Assembly: GCF_019218755.1 (NCBI RefSeq)
Contig: NZ_JAHUWZ010000004.1
Span: 62,001-126,000, forward strand
Origin: Acidovorax sp. sif1233
GTDB taxonomy: Bacteria; Pseudomonadota; Gammaproteobacteria; Burkholderiales; Burkholderiaceae_C
DNA length: 64,000 nt
Reading direction: 5' to 3'
This document shows positions 35,223 to 46,500 of this stretch, in pieces. The notes under the pieces were generated by a model, which ran no database searches, had not been told where the DNA came from, and saw only the letters and a list, made by a program, of their open reading frames with translations. How positions within the stretch are numbered: position 1 is the first letter of the stretch; every line of letters starts with the position of its first letter. Both the position numbers and the translations under genes were made by a program.

Positions 35223-37892
35223 ATGTTCATTGAGCTGGTCAAAGGTGTTGCCTTGCTGCTGGCGCTGTGCTTCCTGCATGGGTTCAACATCCGCGTCTGG
35301 CGCCGGCACCCGCGCACCGGGCAGGTTTTCTCCGGCATCCTCTTTGGCTCCATCTGCGTGGTGGGCATGCTCACCCCCGTGGTGCTGATGCCGGGCGTGA
35401 TCTTCGATGCGCGCTCGGTCGTGCTCAGCATGGCGGGCCTGTTCGGGGGCCCGCTGGTGGCCTGCATCGCCGCCGCCATGGCCGCCACGGGCCGCCTCTG
35501 GCTGGGGGGCGCCGGCGCCGAGGTGGGCCTGCTGGTGATTGCGCTGTGCACCACGCTGGGCCTGGTCTACCGCGAAGGCCGCGCGCGCGGGCGCCTGGGG
35601 GTGGAGCCCGTTCCGCTGGCCCTGTTCGGGTTGCTGCTGCACACCGCAGTCGTCGCCCTGTTCCAGCTGCTTCCCGCCGAGGCCGTCCAGCGCATCAACC
35701 AGACCCTGGCCGTGCCTTTCCTGCTGACCTTCACGCCCGCCACGGTGGTGCTGGGCCTGCTGCTGCGCGATGTGGAAGAACGCCTGGCCACCGAGCGCGC
35801 GCTGCATGGCACGGCGGCGCGCCTGCGCGCCATCGCCCAGGCGATCCCCGACGTGCTGCTCGTGCTGGACGCCCGTGGGCGGTATGTGGAGGTGCTCTCG
35901 CCCGACGACGCACCCCTGGCGGCCAGCCCGCCTCAGCTGATTGGCAAGCGGCTGCATGACGTGCTGCCCGCGCCACAGGCCGACAGCTTCCTGGAGCTGA
36001 TCCGCAATACCCTGCAGTCGGGCCAGACGCACAGCATGGAGTACGAGATGCAGACGCTCTCGGGCCCACGGCATTTCGAAGGGCGCGCCCAGCCCCTGGG
36101 CGTGCAGGTGGGCGGCCAGGCGGCCGTGGTCTTCCTGGCGCGCGACATCACCAAGCGCAAGCTCGCCGAGGGCGCGCTGCGCGAATCGGAACTGCGCTTT
36201 CGCTCGCTGCTGCGCAACATTCCGTCCATCTCCGTGCAGGGCTATCTGGAGGACGGCACCACCAGCTACTGGAACCGGGCTTCCGAGCAGCTCTACGGCT
36301 ACACCGCCGAGGAAGCACTGGGCAGCAACCTGCTGGACCTCATCATCCCGCCGGCCATGGCCGACACCGTGCGCGGGCACATGCGCCACATGTTCGCCAC
36401 GGGCGAGGTCATCCCGGCGGGCGAGCTGCAGCTGCGGCGCAAGGACGGCTCGCCCGTGGACGTGTTCTCCAGCCACGCCTACATCCAGGTGCCCGGGCAT
36501 CCGCCCGAGATGTTCTGCATCGACATCGACATCTCGGGGCGCAAGGCCGCGGAGGACGAGGCCCGCTACCTGGCGTTCTACGACGCGCTCACGCAGCTGC
36601 CGAACCGGCGCCTGCTGGTGGACCGGCTGCAGCAGGTGCTGGCCAACGGCGCGCGCTCGGGCCTGACCACCGCCGTGCTGTTCGTGGACCTGGACAACTT
36701 CAAGACGCTCAACGACACCCGGGGGCATGAAGTGGGGGACCTGCTCCTCAAGGAAGTCGCCCTGCGCCTGCCCGGCTGCGTGCGGGAACAGGACACCGTG
36801 GCCCGCCTGGGTGGCGACGAATTCGTGGTGGTGCTGCAGAACCTCAGCAGCGACCCGCCGGAAGCCGCGGCGCAGGCGCGCACGCTGGGAGAACTCATCC
36901 TGGCCCAGCTGCGCCAGCCCTACCAGCTGGCGGGGCACGAACACCATTTCACGGCCAGCATCGGCGTCACGCTCCTGCGCGACCACCGCGACTCCGTGGA
37001 CGAAGTCCTCAAGCAGGCGGACATGGCCATGTACCGCGCCAAGGACGCGGGCCGCAACACCCTGCGCTTTTTCGACCCCGACATGCAGCAGGCCGTCAAC
37101 CGCCGTGCGCTGCTGGAGGCGGAGCTGCACACCGGCCTGCGGCAGTCGCAGTTCCTGCTGCTGTACCAGCCCCAGGTGGACGACCAGGGGCGGGTGACCG
37201 GCGCAGAGGCACTGGTGCGCTGGCGGCACCCGGTGCAGGGCATGGTCCCGCCGTCCGAGTTCATCCCCCTGGCGGAAGAATCCGGCCTGATCCTGCCCCT
37301 GGGCCACTGGGTGATGGAAACCGCCCTGCGCCAGCAGGCCCGGTGGCGCCAGCACCCGCAGTTTGCCCACCTGAACGTCGCCATCAACGTGAGCGCGCGC
37401 CAGTTCCTGCAGGACGATTTCGTGGCCCAGGTGCTTGCGCTGCTGCAGCGGACGGGGGCCGATCCGGCACGGATCAAGCTGGAACTGACCGAAAGCCTGC
37501 TGCTCGACAACGTGGACAACGTGATCGCGACGATGCGCGCGCTCAAGGCCCATGGGCTGGGCTTTTCGCTCGACGACTTTGGCACGGGCTACTCGTCCTT
37601 GAGCTACCTCAGGCGCCTGCCGCTGGACCAGATCAAGATCGACCAGGGCTTCGTGCGCGGCGTGCTGCTGGACCCGAGCGATGCGGCCATCGCCCGCTCG
37701 ATCATCGCCCTGGCGGGCAGCCTGGGCCTGGACGTGATCGCCGAGGGGGTGGAAACGGCGGCGCACCACCAGTTCCTGCTCGCGCACGGCTGCAAGGCGT
37801 TTCAGGGCTACCTGTTTGGCAGGCCGCTGGCACTGGAAGACTTTGAACGGGCAGCGCTGGAGGCACTGGGCCCCGCAAAGGCCCCCGGCTGA
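35223..37892 (+). CDS. Membrane GGDEF-EAL protein with 5TMR-LYT-type sensor and two PAS domains
   Basis: 889 residues. About six membrane segments in the first 190 residues match the LytS/YhcK 5TM sensor (PGVIFDARSVVLSMAGLFGG). Two PAS regions follow (~200-310, ~325-440). GGDEF at ~450-615 keeps RLGGDEFVVVL and the inhibitory RxxD (REQD five residues before it). EAL at ~630-880 keeps GAEALVRW, ELTESLLL, DDFGTGYSSL and AEGVETA. All catalytic residues for making and breaking cyclic di-GMP look intact. Ligand unknown; no operon partner. Confidence 0.92.
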   Translation: MFIELVKGVALLLALCFLHGFNIRVWRRHPRTGQVFSGILFGSICVVGMLTPVVLMPGVIFDARSVVLSMAGLFGGPLVACIAAAMAATGRLWLGGAGAEVGLLVIALCTTLGLVYREGRARGRLGVEPVPLALFGLLLHTAVVALFQLLPAEAVQRINQTLAVPFLLTFTPATVVLGLLLRDVEERLATERALHGTAARLRAIAQAIPDVLLVLDARGRYVEVLSPDDAPLAASPPQLIGKRLHDVLPAPQADSFLELIRNTLQSGQTHSMEYEMQTLSGPRHFEGRAQPLGVQVGGQAAVVFLARDITKRKLAEGALRESELRFRSLLRNIPSISVQGYLEDGTTSYWNRASEQLYGYTAEEALGSNLLDLIIPPAMADTVRGHMRHMFATGEVIPAGELQLRRKDGSPVDVFSSHAYIQVPGHPPEMFCIDIDISGRKAAEDEARYLAFYDALTQLPNRRLLVDRLQQVLANGARSGLTTAVLFVDLDNFKTLNDTRGHEVGDLLLKEVALRLPGCVREQDTVARLGGDEFVVVLQNLSSDPPEAAAQARTLGELILAQLRQPYQLAGHEHHFTASIGVTLLRDHRDSVDEVLKQADMAMYRAKDAGRNTLRFFDPDMQQAVNRRALLEAELHTGLRQSQFLLLYQPQVDDQGRVTGAEALVRWRHPVQGMVPPSEFIPLAEESGLILPLGHWVMETALRQQARWRQHPQFAHLNVAINVSARQFLQDDFVAQVLALLQRTGADPARIKLELTESLLLDNVDNVIATMRALKAHGLGFSLDDFGTGYSSLSYLRRLPLDQIKIDQGFVRGVLLDPSDAAIARSIIALAGSLGLDVIAEGVETAAHHQFLLAHGCKAFQGYLFGRPLALEDFERAALEALGPAKAPG

Positions 37893-38009
37893 CCTCGCGC
37901 CAGACCGGCGCCGCGATGGCATTCAAGTTGCCGCACGCAAATGCCGATAACCAAAGGCCACGACAGTCGGCCCCGCGCCGCGCCTCCGTGGAAACCATGG
38001 AGGTGCCCC

Positions 38010-39068
38010 ATGAAAATCGAGTCGTCCACCCTGCAGATGCAGGCCCGGCATGCCGCCACGCGCATGCACAGCCAGACAAGCCGCCTGGAAATGTGGGTGG
38101 GCGAGCGCCCTCCGGGCACGCCCGCCGCCCGCCAGGCCCCGCCGCCCCAGATCTCCAGCGCGGCCCGCCTGGCCCAGGCCGCCCACGCGGCCTCGGCCTC
38201 CGTCGAGCCGCGCCCCACGCGCGACCCCGACGAAGGCCTGACACCCCAGCTCGCGATGATCCGCGACCTCATCGAACGCATGACCGGCGTGCTGGTTCGC
38301 GTGTATGCCGGGCCCAAGGCCGCCGAGGCGCCCGCCGAGCCCGTGCCCGCTGCGCCCCCCGCCGGGGGCGGCACCACGGAGGCCCCCCGCCAGCGCGCGG
38401 GCTTTGGCGTGATCTACGAACAGCGCGAGGTGCTGGAGGAAACCGAACGCACCCAGTTCGCGGCGGCGGGCACCGTGCGCACCGCCGATGGCCGGGAGAT
38501 CCAGTTCACGCTGCAGCTGGACATGCAGCGCAGCTACCGCGAGGAATCCTCCGTCAGCCTGCGGCTAGGCGATGCCGTGGCGGTGGACCCCCTGGTCATC
38601 AACTTCGACGGCACCGCCGCGCAGCTACAGGACCTGCGCTTCGCCTTCGACCTGGACGGCGACGGGCAGACCGAACAGGTGCCTCTGCTGGCCGGGAACC
38701 GGGGCTACCTGGCGCTGGACAACAACCAGAACGCACGCATCGACAACGGCCTGGAACTCTTCGGCCCGGGCACGGGGAACGGCTTTTCGGAGCTGGCCCG
38801 GCATGACAGCGACGGCAACGGCTGGATCGACGAGGCCGACCCCGTTTTCCAGCAACTGCGCGTGTGGACCCCGGATGCGGATGGCACGGGCCGCCTGCAA
38901 ACCCTGCAGGAGCTGGGCGTGGGCGCGGTGCAGCTCAGCGCCCAGGCAACGCCCTTTGCCCTGCGCAGCGCCGACAACGGCAGCCTGGGCGCCGTGCGCT
39001 CCACCAGCGTCTACCTGCGAGACGACGGCAGCGCGGGCACGGTGCAGCAGATCGACCTGAGCGTGTAG
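38010..39068 (+). CDS. Uncharacterised protein with EF-hand/dockerin-like calcium loops
   Basis: 352 residues, no signal peptide. The C-terminal ~150 residues carry DxDxDG-type loops: DLDGDGQTE, DNNQNARIDNG, DSDGNGWIDEADP and TPDADGTG. They are arranged with DPLVINFDG and LFGPGTGNGFSEL as in a widely spread bacterial family of unknown role. The N-terminus is Ala/Pro-rich and probably flexible. GGAGG lies seven bases before ATG 38010, deciding the start. Calcium binding is inferred from the loops only. Confidence 0.75.
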   Translation: MKIESSTLQMQARHAATRMHSQTSRLEMWVGERPPGTPAARQAPPPQISSAARLAQAAHAASASVEPRPTRDPDEGLTPQLAMIRDLIERMTGVLVRVYAGPKAAEAPAEPVPAAPPAGGGTTEAPRQRAGFGVIYEQREVLEETERTQFAAAGTVRTADGREIQFTLQLDMQRSYREESSVSLRLGDAVAVDPLVINFDGTAAQLQDLRFAFDLDGDGQTEQVPLLAGNRGYLALDNNQNARIDNGLELFGPGTGNGFSELARHDSDGNGWIDEADPVFQQLRVWTPDADGTGRLQTLQELGVGAVQLSAQATPFALRSADNGSLGAVRSTSVYLRDDGSAGTVQQIDLSV

Positions 39069-39146
39069 CCAGCCCAGCCAGAGGGGCCAGGCAGGAACCC
39101 GCCCCTGCCGCCCGGGAGGCTGGAAAAACGGCGGATGCCCCCGCAG

Positions 39147-39494
39147 TCAGGCCAGCACCGTGGCATGGGCCACCTGCGCATCCACCCAGCCGGCATATTC
39201 TGCGGACCCCTGCAGCGCCTGGACCACCAGTTGCGGCAGCGCATAAGGATGTTGCGCCCGCAAAAGCGCCAACAGCGGGTGCAGCGCGCGCGCCACCGTC
39301 TTGCAGACCAGTCGGAGCTCACGGTCCTCCTGCGAGGCGCCCTGCCAGCGGAAGTAGGCCGTGATTGGCTCCACCTGCACACAGGCCGCCAGCCGCGCCT
39401 GCAAGACCAGTTGCGCCAGCCGCCGCGCTTCCGCTTCGGTGGCCACCGTGGTGGTGACAACGAGAATGTCGCAAAGGGCGGTCGGCTCGGTCAT
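39147..39494 (-). CDS. cutA: CutA1 divalent-cation tolerance protein
   Basis: 115 residues, the normal size of the trimeric CutA family. Seen: TTVATEAEARRLAQLVLQARLAACVQVEPI, YFRWQG, RLVCKTV and HPYALPQLV. E. coli CutA affects copper tolerance; its molecular role is not settled. Start MTEPTALCDI at 39494. No operon partner. Confidence 0.92.
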   Translation of the reverse strand: MTEPTALCDILVVTTTVATEAEARRLAQLVLQARLAACVQVEPITAYFRWQGASQEDRELRLVCKTVARALHPLLALLRAQHPYALPQLVVQALQGSAEYAGWVDAQVAHATVLA

Positions 39495-39765
39495 GCACGT
39501 CTCCCGAAGTTGGGCGCTGCAGTCTGCCATAGCGTCCTGGGAAGCGCCAGCCGGTGGTTCTCCACGCCCCTCCCTTGACGGCTCCGTGCGCCGTATCCAT
39601 CTGCCAATGGAGAACTTCTAGCCGCTTTCAATGGCAGGCGCTGCGCGTCACCCTGCCCAGGCCATAGGGTGTGTTAGATTTTGTTCACTATTCATGCGTT
39701 AGCTGGGCCTGTCGCTCGTTGTTTGCGAGTCAAAGCAATTCAGCAGACAAATCCTCAAAGAAAAA

Positions 39766-42147
39766 ATGACGGCTCAACGCGCACTTTTCACCATCTGCTC
39801 GAACAACTATGTGCCGATGGCCAAGGTCTTGCTGGAGAGCATCCAGCGGCACCATCCAGAAGCCGATGTATATCTGTGCCTGGCCGACGACGTGCAGCCG
39901 GAGATGGTGGACTATCCCGATGCATGCCAGGTGATTGCGGCCACAGACCTGAATATCGATGATTTCCGCGGATTCGCATTCCGCTACGACATCATGGAAT
40001 TCAACACGGCCGTCAAGCCCTTCATGTTCCGCGCGCTGCGGGACCGGGGTCATGAGCACGTCGTTTATCTCGACCCAGACATCGAGGTATACGCGCCGCT
40101 GGACAAGGTGTTCGCGTTGCTGGAAGCCGGCGCCTCGTTTGTCCTGACGCCGCACATGACGAAGCCCGCCGAGCGGAGCGACTTTCCCGATGACGTCGGC
40201 ATCATGCGCGCCGGTGTCTACAACCTTGGTTTCCTGGGAGTCGGTGCCGCGCAGGAAACAGAAGAGCTGCTGCGTTGGTGGTCGCGCCGGCTGCAATATG
40301 ACTGCGTCAACGAGCCGGATTCCGGCCGATTTGTCGATCAGAAATTCATGGATCTGATCCCCGGCTTTGCAGCCAAGGCGCAGATTCTGCGGGATACCAC
40401 ATACAACGTGGCCTACTGGAATCTCCACCAGCGGACATTGACGGGCGAAGCGGGTGCGTGGCTGGTGGACGGCGAGCCTCTGTGTTTTTTCCACTTCAGC
40501 GGCATTGATCCACTCAACCCGCAACGGTTGTCGAAATACACCCAGGCATTTCGCGACGCAGACATCTCGCATCCGCTGGCAAACCTGATGCATCGCTATG
40601 CGTCCCGGGTGCTCGCCAATGGCCACGGAGACATTCCTGTCGGCGCATACGCTTATGGGCGATTTGCCTCTGGCACTCCCATTCCGAAATTTGTACGCCG
40701 CATGTTCCGTGACCGCCATGTGCGCTGGCTAGGCGGCGATCCATTCGCCACTTACGAGGACTACTTGCATTTGCCAAGTCCCGACGCATGCAGCGGGGCC
40801 TCGGGTCAGGCCACGCGCCTGCTGACAGAAATACACCGCAGCGAGCCGGGGCTTCGACATGCATTCGATCTCTCGACAGCACACGGTGTCGACAGATACC
40901 TGGACTGGTTCAGAACCCACGGGCGACCCTGGTTCGACGGCAGAGCCATCATGGCCCCCAGGCAGCCCATCGATGCACCGTCCACAACCGCTATGGACGC
41001 CCTCCCTTTGCAATGCACGAACGAAGGTCCCTCGGTCACGGTGGTGGGTTACCTGCGGCTGGCGTTGGGCGTTGGCGAAGCAGGTCGACAGATGTTGCGT
41101 GCGCTCGACCACGGCCAGATCCCGGTATGCGGCCTGCCGGTTCGCATCAGCGCGTTGTCCAGTGAACTGGAACAGTCTCTGGAAGGACTTTTTGTTGACC
41201 AATCGTCCTCCCCCATCGAGGTCTTCAACGTCAATGCGGACCAGTTGCCCCTCGTCGTCAAAACACTCGAATCCTCCTTGAATCCCGGGGCTTGGCGGGC
41301 GACGATGCCCTTTTGGGAACTGGAGAATTTTCCCGCCCCTTGGCTCAAGGCATTCGATCTTGTGGATGAGGTGTGGGCGCCCACGCAGTACATCCAGGCC
41401 ATGCTGGAAGGCAGAATCGACAAGCCTGTGCGCTACATGCCGCTGATGCTCACTTTCGAAACCCCGAAAGCCGGTGAACGGATGCAGTTCGGATTGGACG
41501 ATGGTGCTTTCATATTCTTCTTTTCCTTCGATTGCCTGTCATTTGTGGAGCGCAAGAATCCGATGGCGGTGGTCCGGGCGTTTCGCCGTGCGTTTCGCCA
41601 AGATGCGCCAGTTGCGAAAGTCCGGCTGGTCATCAAGGCTCTGAACGCGGACAAATTGCGTGGCCCGCAGGCCGCACTGTTGCAGGAGTTGCGCGGCGAT
41701 CCGGATGTCCAGCTGATTGAAGACACCCTGAGTCGGAGCGCCACCTTGCAACTCATCGGCTGCTGCGATGCGGTCGTGTCGTTGCACCGCAGCGAAGGCC
41801 TGGGCTTGCTGATCGCAGAAGCGATGGAGCTGGGCAAGCCGGTCGTTGCCACCGACTATTCCGCCACCACCGAACTGGTATCCAACCAGACAGGCTGGCC
41901 TGTTGATTACACGCTGGTTGCAGTACCCGAAGGCCACTACCCATTTCACGCCGGCCAGATGTGGGCCGAACCGGACGAAACGCATGCGGCGTGGCAAATG
42001 CGCTCGGTGTATCTTCATGCGGACGAAGCCGCGCGCCGTGCGCGCAATGCCCGGGATTTGCTGCACAAGCAGCATGGGCCGGCCGCATGTGCGCAACGGC
42101 TGCGCAGCCGAATTGCCGAAGTACTCGCACTGCAGTGCACCAAATAG
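39766..42147 (+). CDS. Two-domain glycosyltransferase
   Basis: 793 residues. N-terminal ~300 residues are a GT-A domain (FTICSNNYVPMAKVLLESIQ, acceptor loop VVYLDPDIEVY with a DxD-type DPD). Residues ~420-790 are a GT-B domain of the GT4 type (VVGYLRLALGVGEAGRQ, RSEGLGLLIAEAMELGKPVVATDYSA with the E-x7-E nucleotide-sugar motif). It probably adds two sugars to a surface glycan. Base composition is AT-richer than the flanks, marking the start of the island. Follows a 271-bp gap after cutA. Confidence 0.88.
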   Translation: MTAQRALFTICSNNYVPMAKVLLESIQRHHPEADVYLCLADDVQPEMVDYPDACQVIAATDLNIDDFRGFAFRYDIMEFNTAVKPFMFRALRDRGHEHVVYLDPDIEVYAPLDKVFALLEAGASFVLTPHMTKPAERSDFPDDVGIMRAGVYNLGFLGVGAAQETEELLRWWSRRLQYDCVNEPDSGRFVDQKFMDLIPGFAAKAQILRDTTYNVAYWNLHQRTLTGEAGAWLVDGEPLCFFHFSGIDPLNPQRLSKYTQAFRDADISHPLANLMHRYASRVLANGHGDIPVGAYAYGRFASGTPIPKFVRRMFRDRHVRWLGGDPFATYEDYLHLPSPDACSGASGQATRLLTEIHRSEPGLRHAFDLSTAHGVDRYLDWFRTHGRPWFDGRAIMAPRQPIDAPSTTAMDALPLQCTNEGPSVTVVGYLRLALGVGEAGRQMLRALDHGQIPVCGLPVRISALSSELEQSLEGLFVDQSSSPIEVFNVNADQLPLVVKTLESSLNPGAWRATMPFWELENFPAPWLKAFDLVDEVWAPTQYIQAMLEGRIDKPVRYMPLMLTFETPKAGERMQFGLDDGAFIFFFSFDCLSFVERKNPMAVVRAFRRAFRQDAPVAKVRLVIKALNADKLRGPQAALLQELRGDPDVQLIEDTLSRSATLQLIGCCDAVVSLHRSEGLGLLIAEAMELGKPVVATDYSATTELVSNQTGWPVDYTLVAVPEGHYPFHAGQMWAEPDETHAAWQMRSVYLHADEAARRARNARDLLHKQHGPAACAQRLRSRIAEVLALQCTK

Positions 42148-42223
42148 CGTGCGCTGAATGCAAACGCCGCCCCGCGTCGCAACGACACATCTCAGCCTAT
42201 AGCAATTCGAAGCAGGACACGTG

Positions 42224-42652
42224 ATGGATGAACTAGCAAAAAACACATGCGCCGAATCTGCATGCATGGCGAACGCCCCGCAGACCTCCGGGGTCGCGGC
42301 ACGCTCCATTCCGTCCGGTAAAAATTCTGCCCACATGGAGCAGGCGCCTCTGCGCGCCTCAGCTTTGGAGCATCGCCGGATTGAACTAGACCTGATCGAC
42401 ACACGCGAGGAATGCAGACGGCTCGCGCGCGCTGGCGCCGAAATGCACGACGAGATTCTGGCACTCAATCGCGCCCTGCTGGCGGCAAGGCAACAGGTTC
42501 AGATCCTGCTGGTGAATCAGCGAGAGCTGGAGCAATTGCGCGCGACACGGCACTCCCTGCAAGCTCAAGTGGACGCGCTTGTGCGGTCTGGCTCCTGGCG
42601 CATTACCAAGCCGATACGCATGATCTACAGCCTGCTATCCAGCCACTCCTGA
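42224..42652 (+). CDS. Coiled-coil protein of unknown function
   Basis: 142 residues, no signal. A long helix (~50-115: LEHRRIELDLIDTREECRRL through RELEQLRATRHSLQ) suggests a coiled coil. It ends VRSGSWRITKPIRMIY, a short motif common at the ends of bacterial glycan-synthesis proteins. ATG 42224 is chosen over GTG 42221. Its 3' end overlaps the convergent UbiA-type gene by 18 bases. It may be a partner of the upstream glycosyltransferase. Confidence 0.6.
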   Translation: MDELAKNTCAESACMANAPQTSGVAARSIPSGKNSAHMEQAPLRASALEHRRIELDLIDTREECRRLARAGAEMHDEILALNRALLAARQQVQILLVNQRELEQLRATRHSLQAQVDALVRSGSWRITKPIRMIYSLLSSHS

Positions 42653-43564
42653 CACCCTGCCGTGAACATAAGGCAGCGCAAAGGTTCCCAAGAGCACCAA
42701 GCCAATCACGGCAAAGTTGAACCGGTAGTGCCGCTGCAGATGCAGCAAAGGATCGGGTGCGAGCCGTGACTGAAACACCTGCCACGTCTTGAGACCATGC
42801 AACAGATAAGCCGCCAATGACAGACTCAGCAACAGTGGATGCTGCTCCATGGCGGCCCAGACTGCGACAAGCCCATAGGCAGCACTAAACAGCACGAAGG
42901 CCGCGATGGAGGTGGCATTTTTTCCGAACGCCACCGCGTTGGTCAAAATACCATTTGCTGCATCCGCGTCATGTCCGCGCACTTCATGCATCAGGTGGCC
43001 AGCCGCAAACACGACACCGAAATAGCACGCAAAAACAAGGCTCTGAGGGTTCAGTTCGCCAATCGCCAGATAGCCCAGCAAGAAATGCAGGATGCCACCG
43101 GCCAGATGCAGCAGCGAACTGGCAATGGGGATGCCTTTGAGGTGCCACCGGGGTGAAGAGTAGAACGTGCTGGTCAGCAGCATGCCGCCGGCGACCCACA
43201 ACGAATGCAATCCAAGATACGCCGAGAATGCCAACCCCAGAACCGCCCACAGTTGCGCCATGCACCACATTGCCCGCCTGGATATGCCGAGCGACAAGAA
43301 GGTACGCGTACTTCGATTCGGATCCTGGAGGTCACCGTCAATACCCGCCCAGTCGTTGAGCACGATGATGTGCGCCACGAGGCAGGCGCTCGCACACACC
43401 AATGCCACCAGCGTGCACAGCGTATCGGTCCCGGAACGTTGGACACTGCGATCAAGCGCAAACACAAATCCCATCAAAGGCGTGCCTTGAAGCACTGCGA
43501 CTTCGTCCATCCGCACGCACTGCAGCCATCGGAACCAGGCAGGTGTCCGCATCCCACACCCCAT
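42635..43564 (-). CDS. UbiA-family prenyltransferase
   Basis: 309 residues with about eight membrane helices. The first Asp-rich motif is NDWAGIDGD, where the usual NDxxDxxxD has Gly at the middle Asp, and the second is EVRGHDADAANG. Such enzymes transfer a prenyl group to an aromatic ring, a sugar phosphate or another acceptor. The start at 43564 overlaps the stop of the 1024-residue fusion gene (TGATG), so the two are co-translated. Acceptor unknown. Confidence 0.82.
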   Translation of the reverse strand: MGCGMRTPAWFRWLQCVRMDEVAVLQGTPLMGFVFALDRSVQRSGTDTLCTLVALVCASACLVAHIIVLNDWAGIDGDLQDPNRSTRTFLSLGISRRAMWCMAQLWAVLGLAFSAYLGLHSLWVAGGMLLTSTFYSSPRWHLKGIPIASSLLHLAGGILHFLLGYLAIGELNPQSLVFACYFGVVFAAGHLMHEVRGHDADAANGILTNAVAFGKNATSIAAFVLFSAAYGLVAVWAAMEQHPLLLSLSLAAYLLHGLKTWQVFQSRLAPDPLLHLQRHYRFNFAVIGLVLLGTFALPYVHGRVSGVAG

Positions 43565-46500
43565 CAATGAGAGGAAGCAACGTTCTTGCGCGCCTGCTCG
43601 TTGGCGGCGAACAAACGAAGCCACAGCGCAAGCCCCAGCTCTGGAGACCAGTAGTAGCGGCTGACGGTCGCCGTGAGATCATTGTGGAAATACAGTACCG
43701 GTGATTGCCACACGCGCTCAAATCCCTTGGCCGCGATTGTCCGCAGGAGCTTGTCGTTGTCCTTGAGCCGGCTCCGACCCGGCCTCGCCTCCGTCAGGTG
43801 GATGCCTTCAATGACCTTCAACCAGAGCTGCTGATCCGGATCCTGCACGGCGAGTAATGACTCTGGCAACTTCAACGGGCAGCCCATGGCCTGCAGGGCA
43901 GGCAACCGCCACATCACCGCGGCAGGTGCGCGTTGGTAATAGACCCACAGTGACGGATCCTGGGAGTGCGACTGCAAGACTTCACACAGTTTCCGCGCCG
44001 CCGGGGAATCGACTTGGTACAACCACATCAGGACATGGATCTGAATACCTATGTCCGCAGGATTGGGGTTCTTGCCCGGATCGATGCACTCGTAGCGATC
44101 CTGGGCGGCCAGCCAAGTACGGTAAAGACCCTCTGGAGTCTTGAATGCCTCCAGCGTCGCACGGGCCTTTTCCTGCAACTTGCCGTCCAGCGCGGGGGCA
44201 AGGCGCCAGACCAGCGCCGTGTCGTCAGCATCGGGAGTGATTCTGCAGCCCAATACACCATGCGAAGGAAGATCGGGACGGCCGTGGTAACGCACCAGAC
44301 CGGTCTCCTCGATCTGTTCGGAAAGAAAGCGTTTGGCCTTGTCCAGCGTGCCAGACAATTTCAGGCTGGAACTTACGGGGCCCAGAAGGTCGACGATCGC
44401 CGCAGTCGAAAATACGTTCAGCTCCGAATGGGGCTGCCGGAAATGCACCTCGCTGGTGTAGTCAGTCAGCCAATACCCCCCACTATCCTGTTGGTATTCG
44501 AGCGTCGAGGTGGCGAACTTTGCCATCTCGGAGATGGACATTTCATCGGACCACCGGGGAGGCGCTGCAGCGGGTTCAACCGAAAAGACTTTGGAGACGA
44601 GACGCTGGGGGGCTGACGCCGGGCTTTTGGACGGCAACACCACGGAGATTCTGTGTTCTCCTGCTGACAGGCCGCGCACCGCAATGCTCGCCCTCCATCC
44701 ACTGGCAGCGGTGACGCCCAGGACCTTCTCAACGTCCGGGCGTCTGAAGAAAGAGCTGATATCCGCCTCTCGCCGGTCATCCAGCCAGAGCTCAAGATTT
44801 CCCGGGACCTTGTTCCCCGAGGATATCCAACCGACCACGTCGAGACCCCGGTTCGGGTGAACGCGAATCGCATCAATGGCCCCTCGCCACGGGACCTCCA
44901 TCAAAGCCGCGGCGTGAGCAGCGGGAACCGGCAGTTCGAATGCCTGGAGGATCCAGGGCATTGCCTGGGGGTTCGAGCGGACCAGCGCACTGAATACAGG
45001 CCGACTGGAGGTCAAAAGCGCGGCCGGAAAAGATATCTTCCAGGTTCCGGTATTCCGGGCGCCCACATCTTCGTCTTGGCGGTACCCAAAATCGGACGTG
45101 CCACCGGACACTCGCACCCCGTCGATCAGCAGGTGCACATCGAAAGGCTGGCGGCTTCCGAAAAGAGCCCATCCTTCCACCGTGGCGAGTCCCTCGGGAG
45201 AAATGTTCAATCGGTCGATTGATCCGGACAACCCAGGAAACAGATCATTGAAAAACTTGGGGCGGGCCAACCACGGAGAATGTTCGGTCATCCACGCGGC
45301 ACGTTCGGATATCGCCACCCGCTGGCTGGCATCCTGCGGAGGATGGGCACTGAGGTATTCCGAGTGGGCGCTGCCGGTGTATCCAAAGGCCCCGATTGCC
45401 GAACTGGCGACGGCAAACAGGCCGAGCGCCACAAACACTCTCCGCGCATTGACCCCCAAACCCTCGACGACAGGGGGCAACATCCAAAACAGGATCGGCA
45501 GCAGATCGGTCAGAAACCGGGGGCCCCAGCTGACACCGGAACTCCAGTTCACCGCGGCATAGAAAACAACTTGCAGCACAACCACTCCCGCCAGCAACAG
45601 CGACAGCAAACGCAAAGACGGTTGACGGGCCTGATGAAGGAAGCCAGGCAGAGCAAAAAGCAGGAACGGAGAGAATACGAACAACCCCTGCACCGGGCTG
45701 AACAAAAGTCCACCCACGCCCTTGAGGGTATTCAGCAGAGAGATGTCAAGTTTTTGCCCTTGCAGGGCCAAGCCATAGCCGCCGATCCAATTACCTACCA
45801 CCCCCAAGTTGTAGGCCAACGTTGCCACCACGGGAACGACAGCACCCACGACAAAGAATTTGAAATTTCCCCGATCTTTGAGAAGCGCATGGATTGCAAA
45901 GCCTGCAGCAAGAATGGCATCGGGTTGCCTGTTGCAAGCCAACAGGGCACACAGCAGGCCCGTCACGGCTGCGCACGAACGCGTGCGTCGTGGCAAGACG
46001 GATAGCCACAGCAACCCGATCACCAGCAACTGGCCGATGCCATGCATCCACAATGCCTGGCTGCTGATGACCCACGTGGATGTACCCCATCCAAACAACA
46101 GTGCCAGCCAAGCGGCCGTCTTGGTGTCGGATTGCCGCCGAAGCAGCAAGAACATCAAGGCGACACTGATACTGGCGATGAGCGAGGCGGCAAGCTTTTC
46201 CATGATGCGGCCTACGCGCTCTACGCGCTGCACCGCCCAATCGGTGGCATTCAGGTACAGGACCGCAGGTAGATAAAGCGGCGCGGCCAGTACGGGCGTT
46301 ACCGGAGGATACATCGAGACGAGGTGGCCATCAGCAGTCCTGAGCATCCACCAAGCCTCACCGATCTGGCCTGGCTTCTGTGGAGGACGAAGACCTTGGG
46401 CCACATGCAGCGCAACGGGATCAAGGGTTAAGGTGCCATGCTTCCAGATCGACAGCGGCAAGTACCGGGCTGCGTAAGTGTCTGCGGCTCCGATCGTTCG

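Noticed and set aside
32304..37922. A very long open frame on the minus strand continuing from the M16 gene across ftsY and the GGDEF-EAL gene
   Set aside because: High GC makes long frames without stops on the opposite strand. The part past 33749 is low-complexity Gly/His/Arg-rich antisense of well-supported genes.
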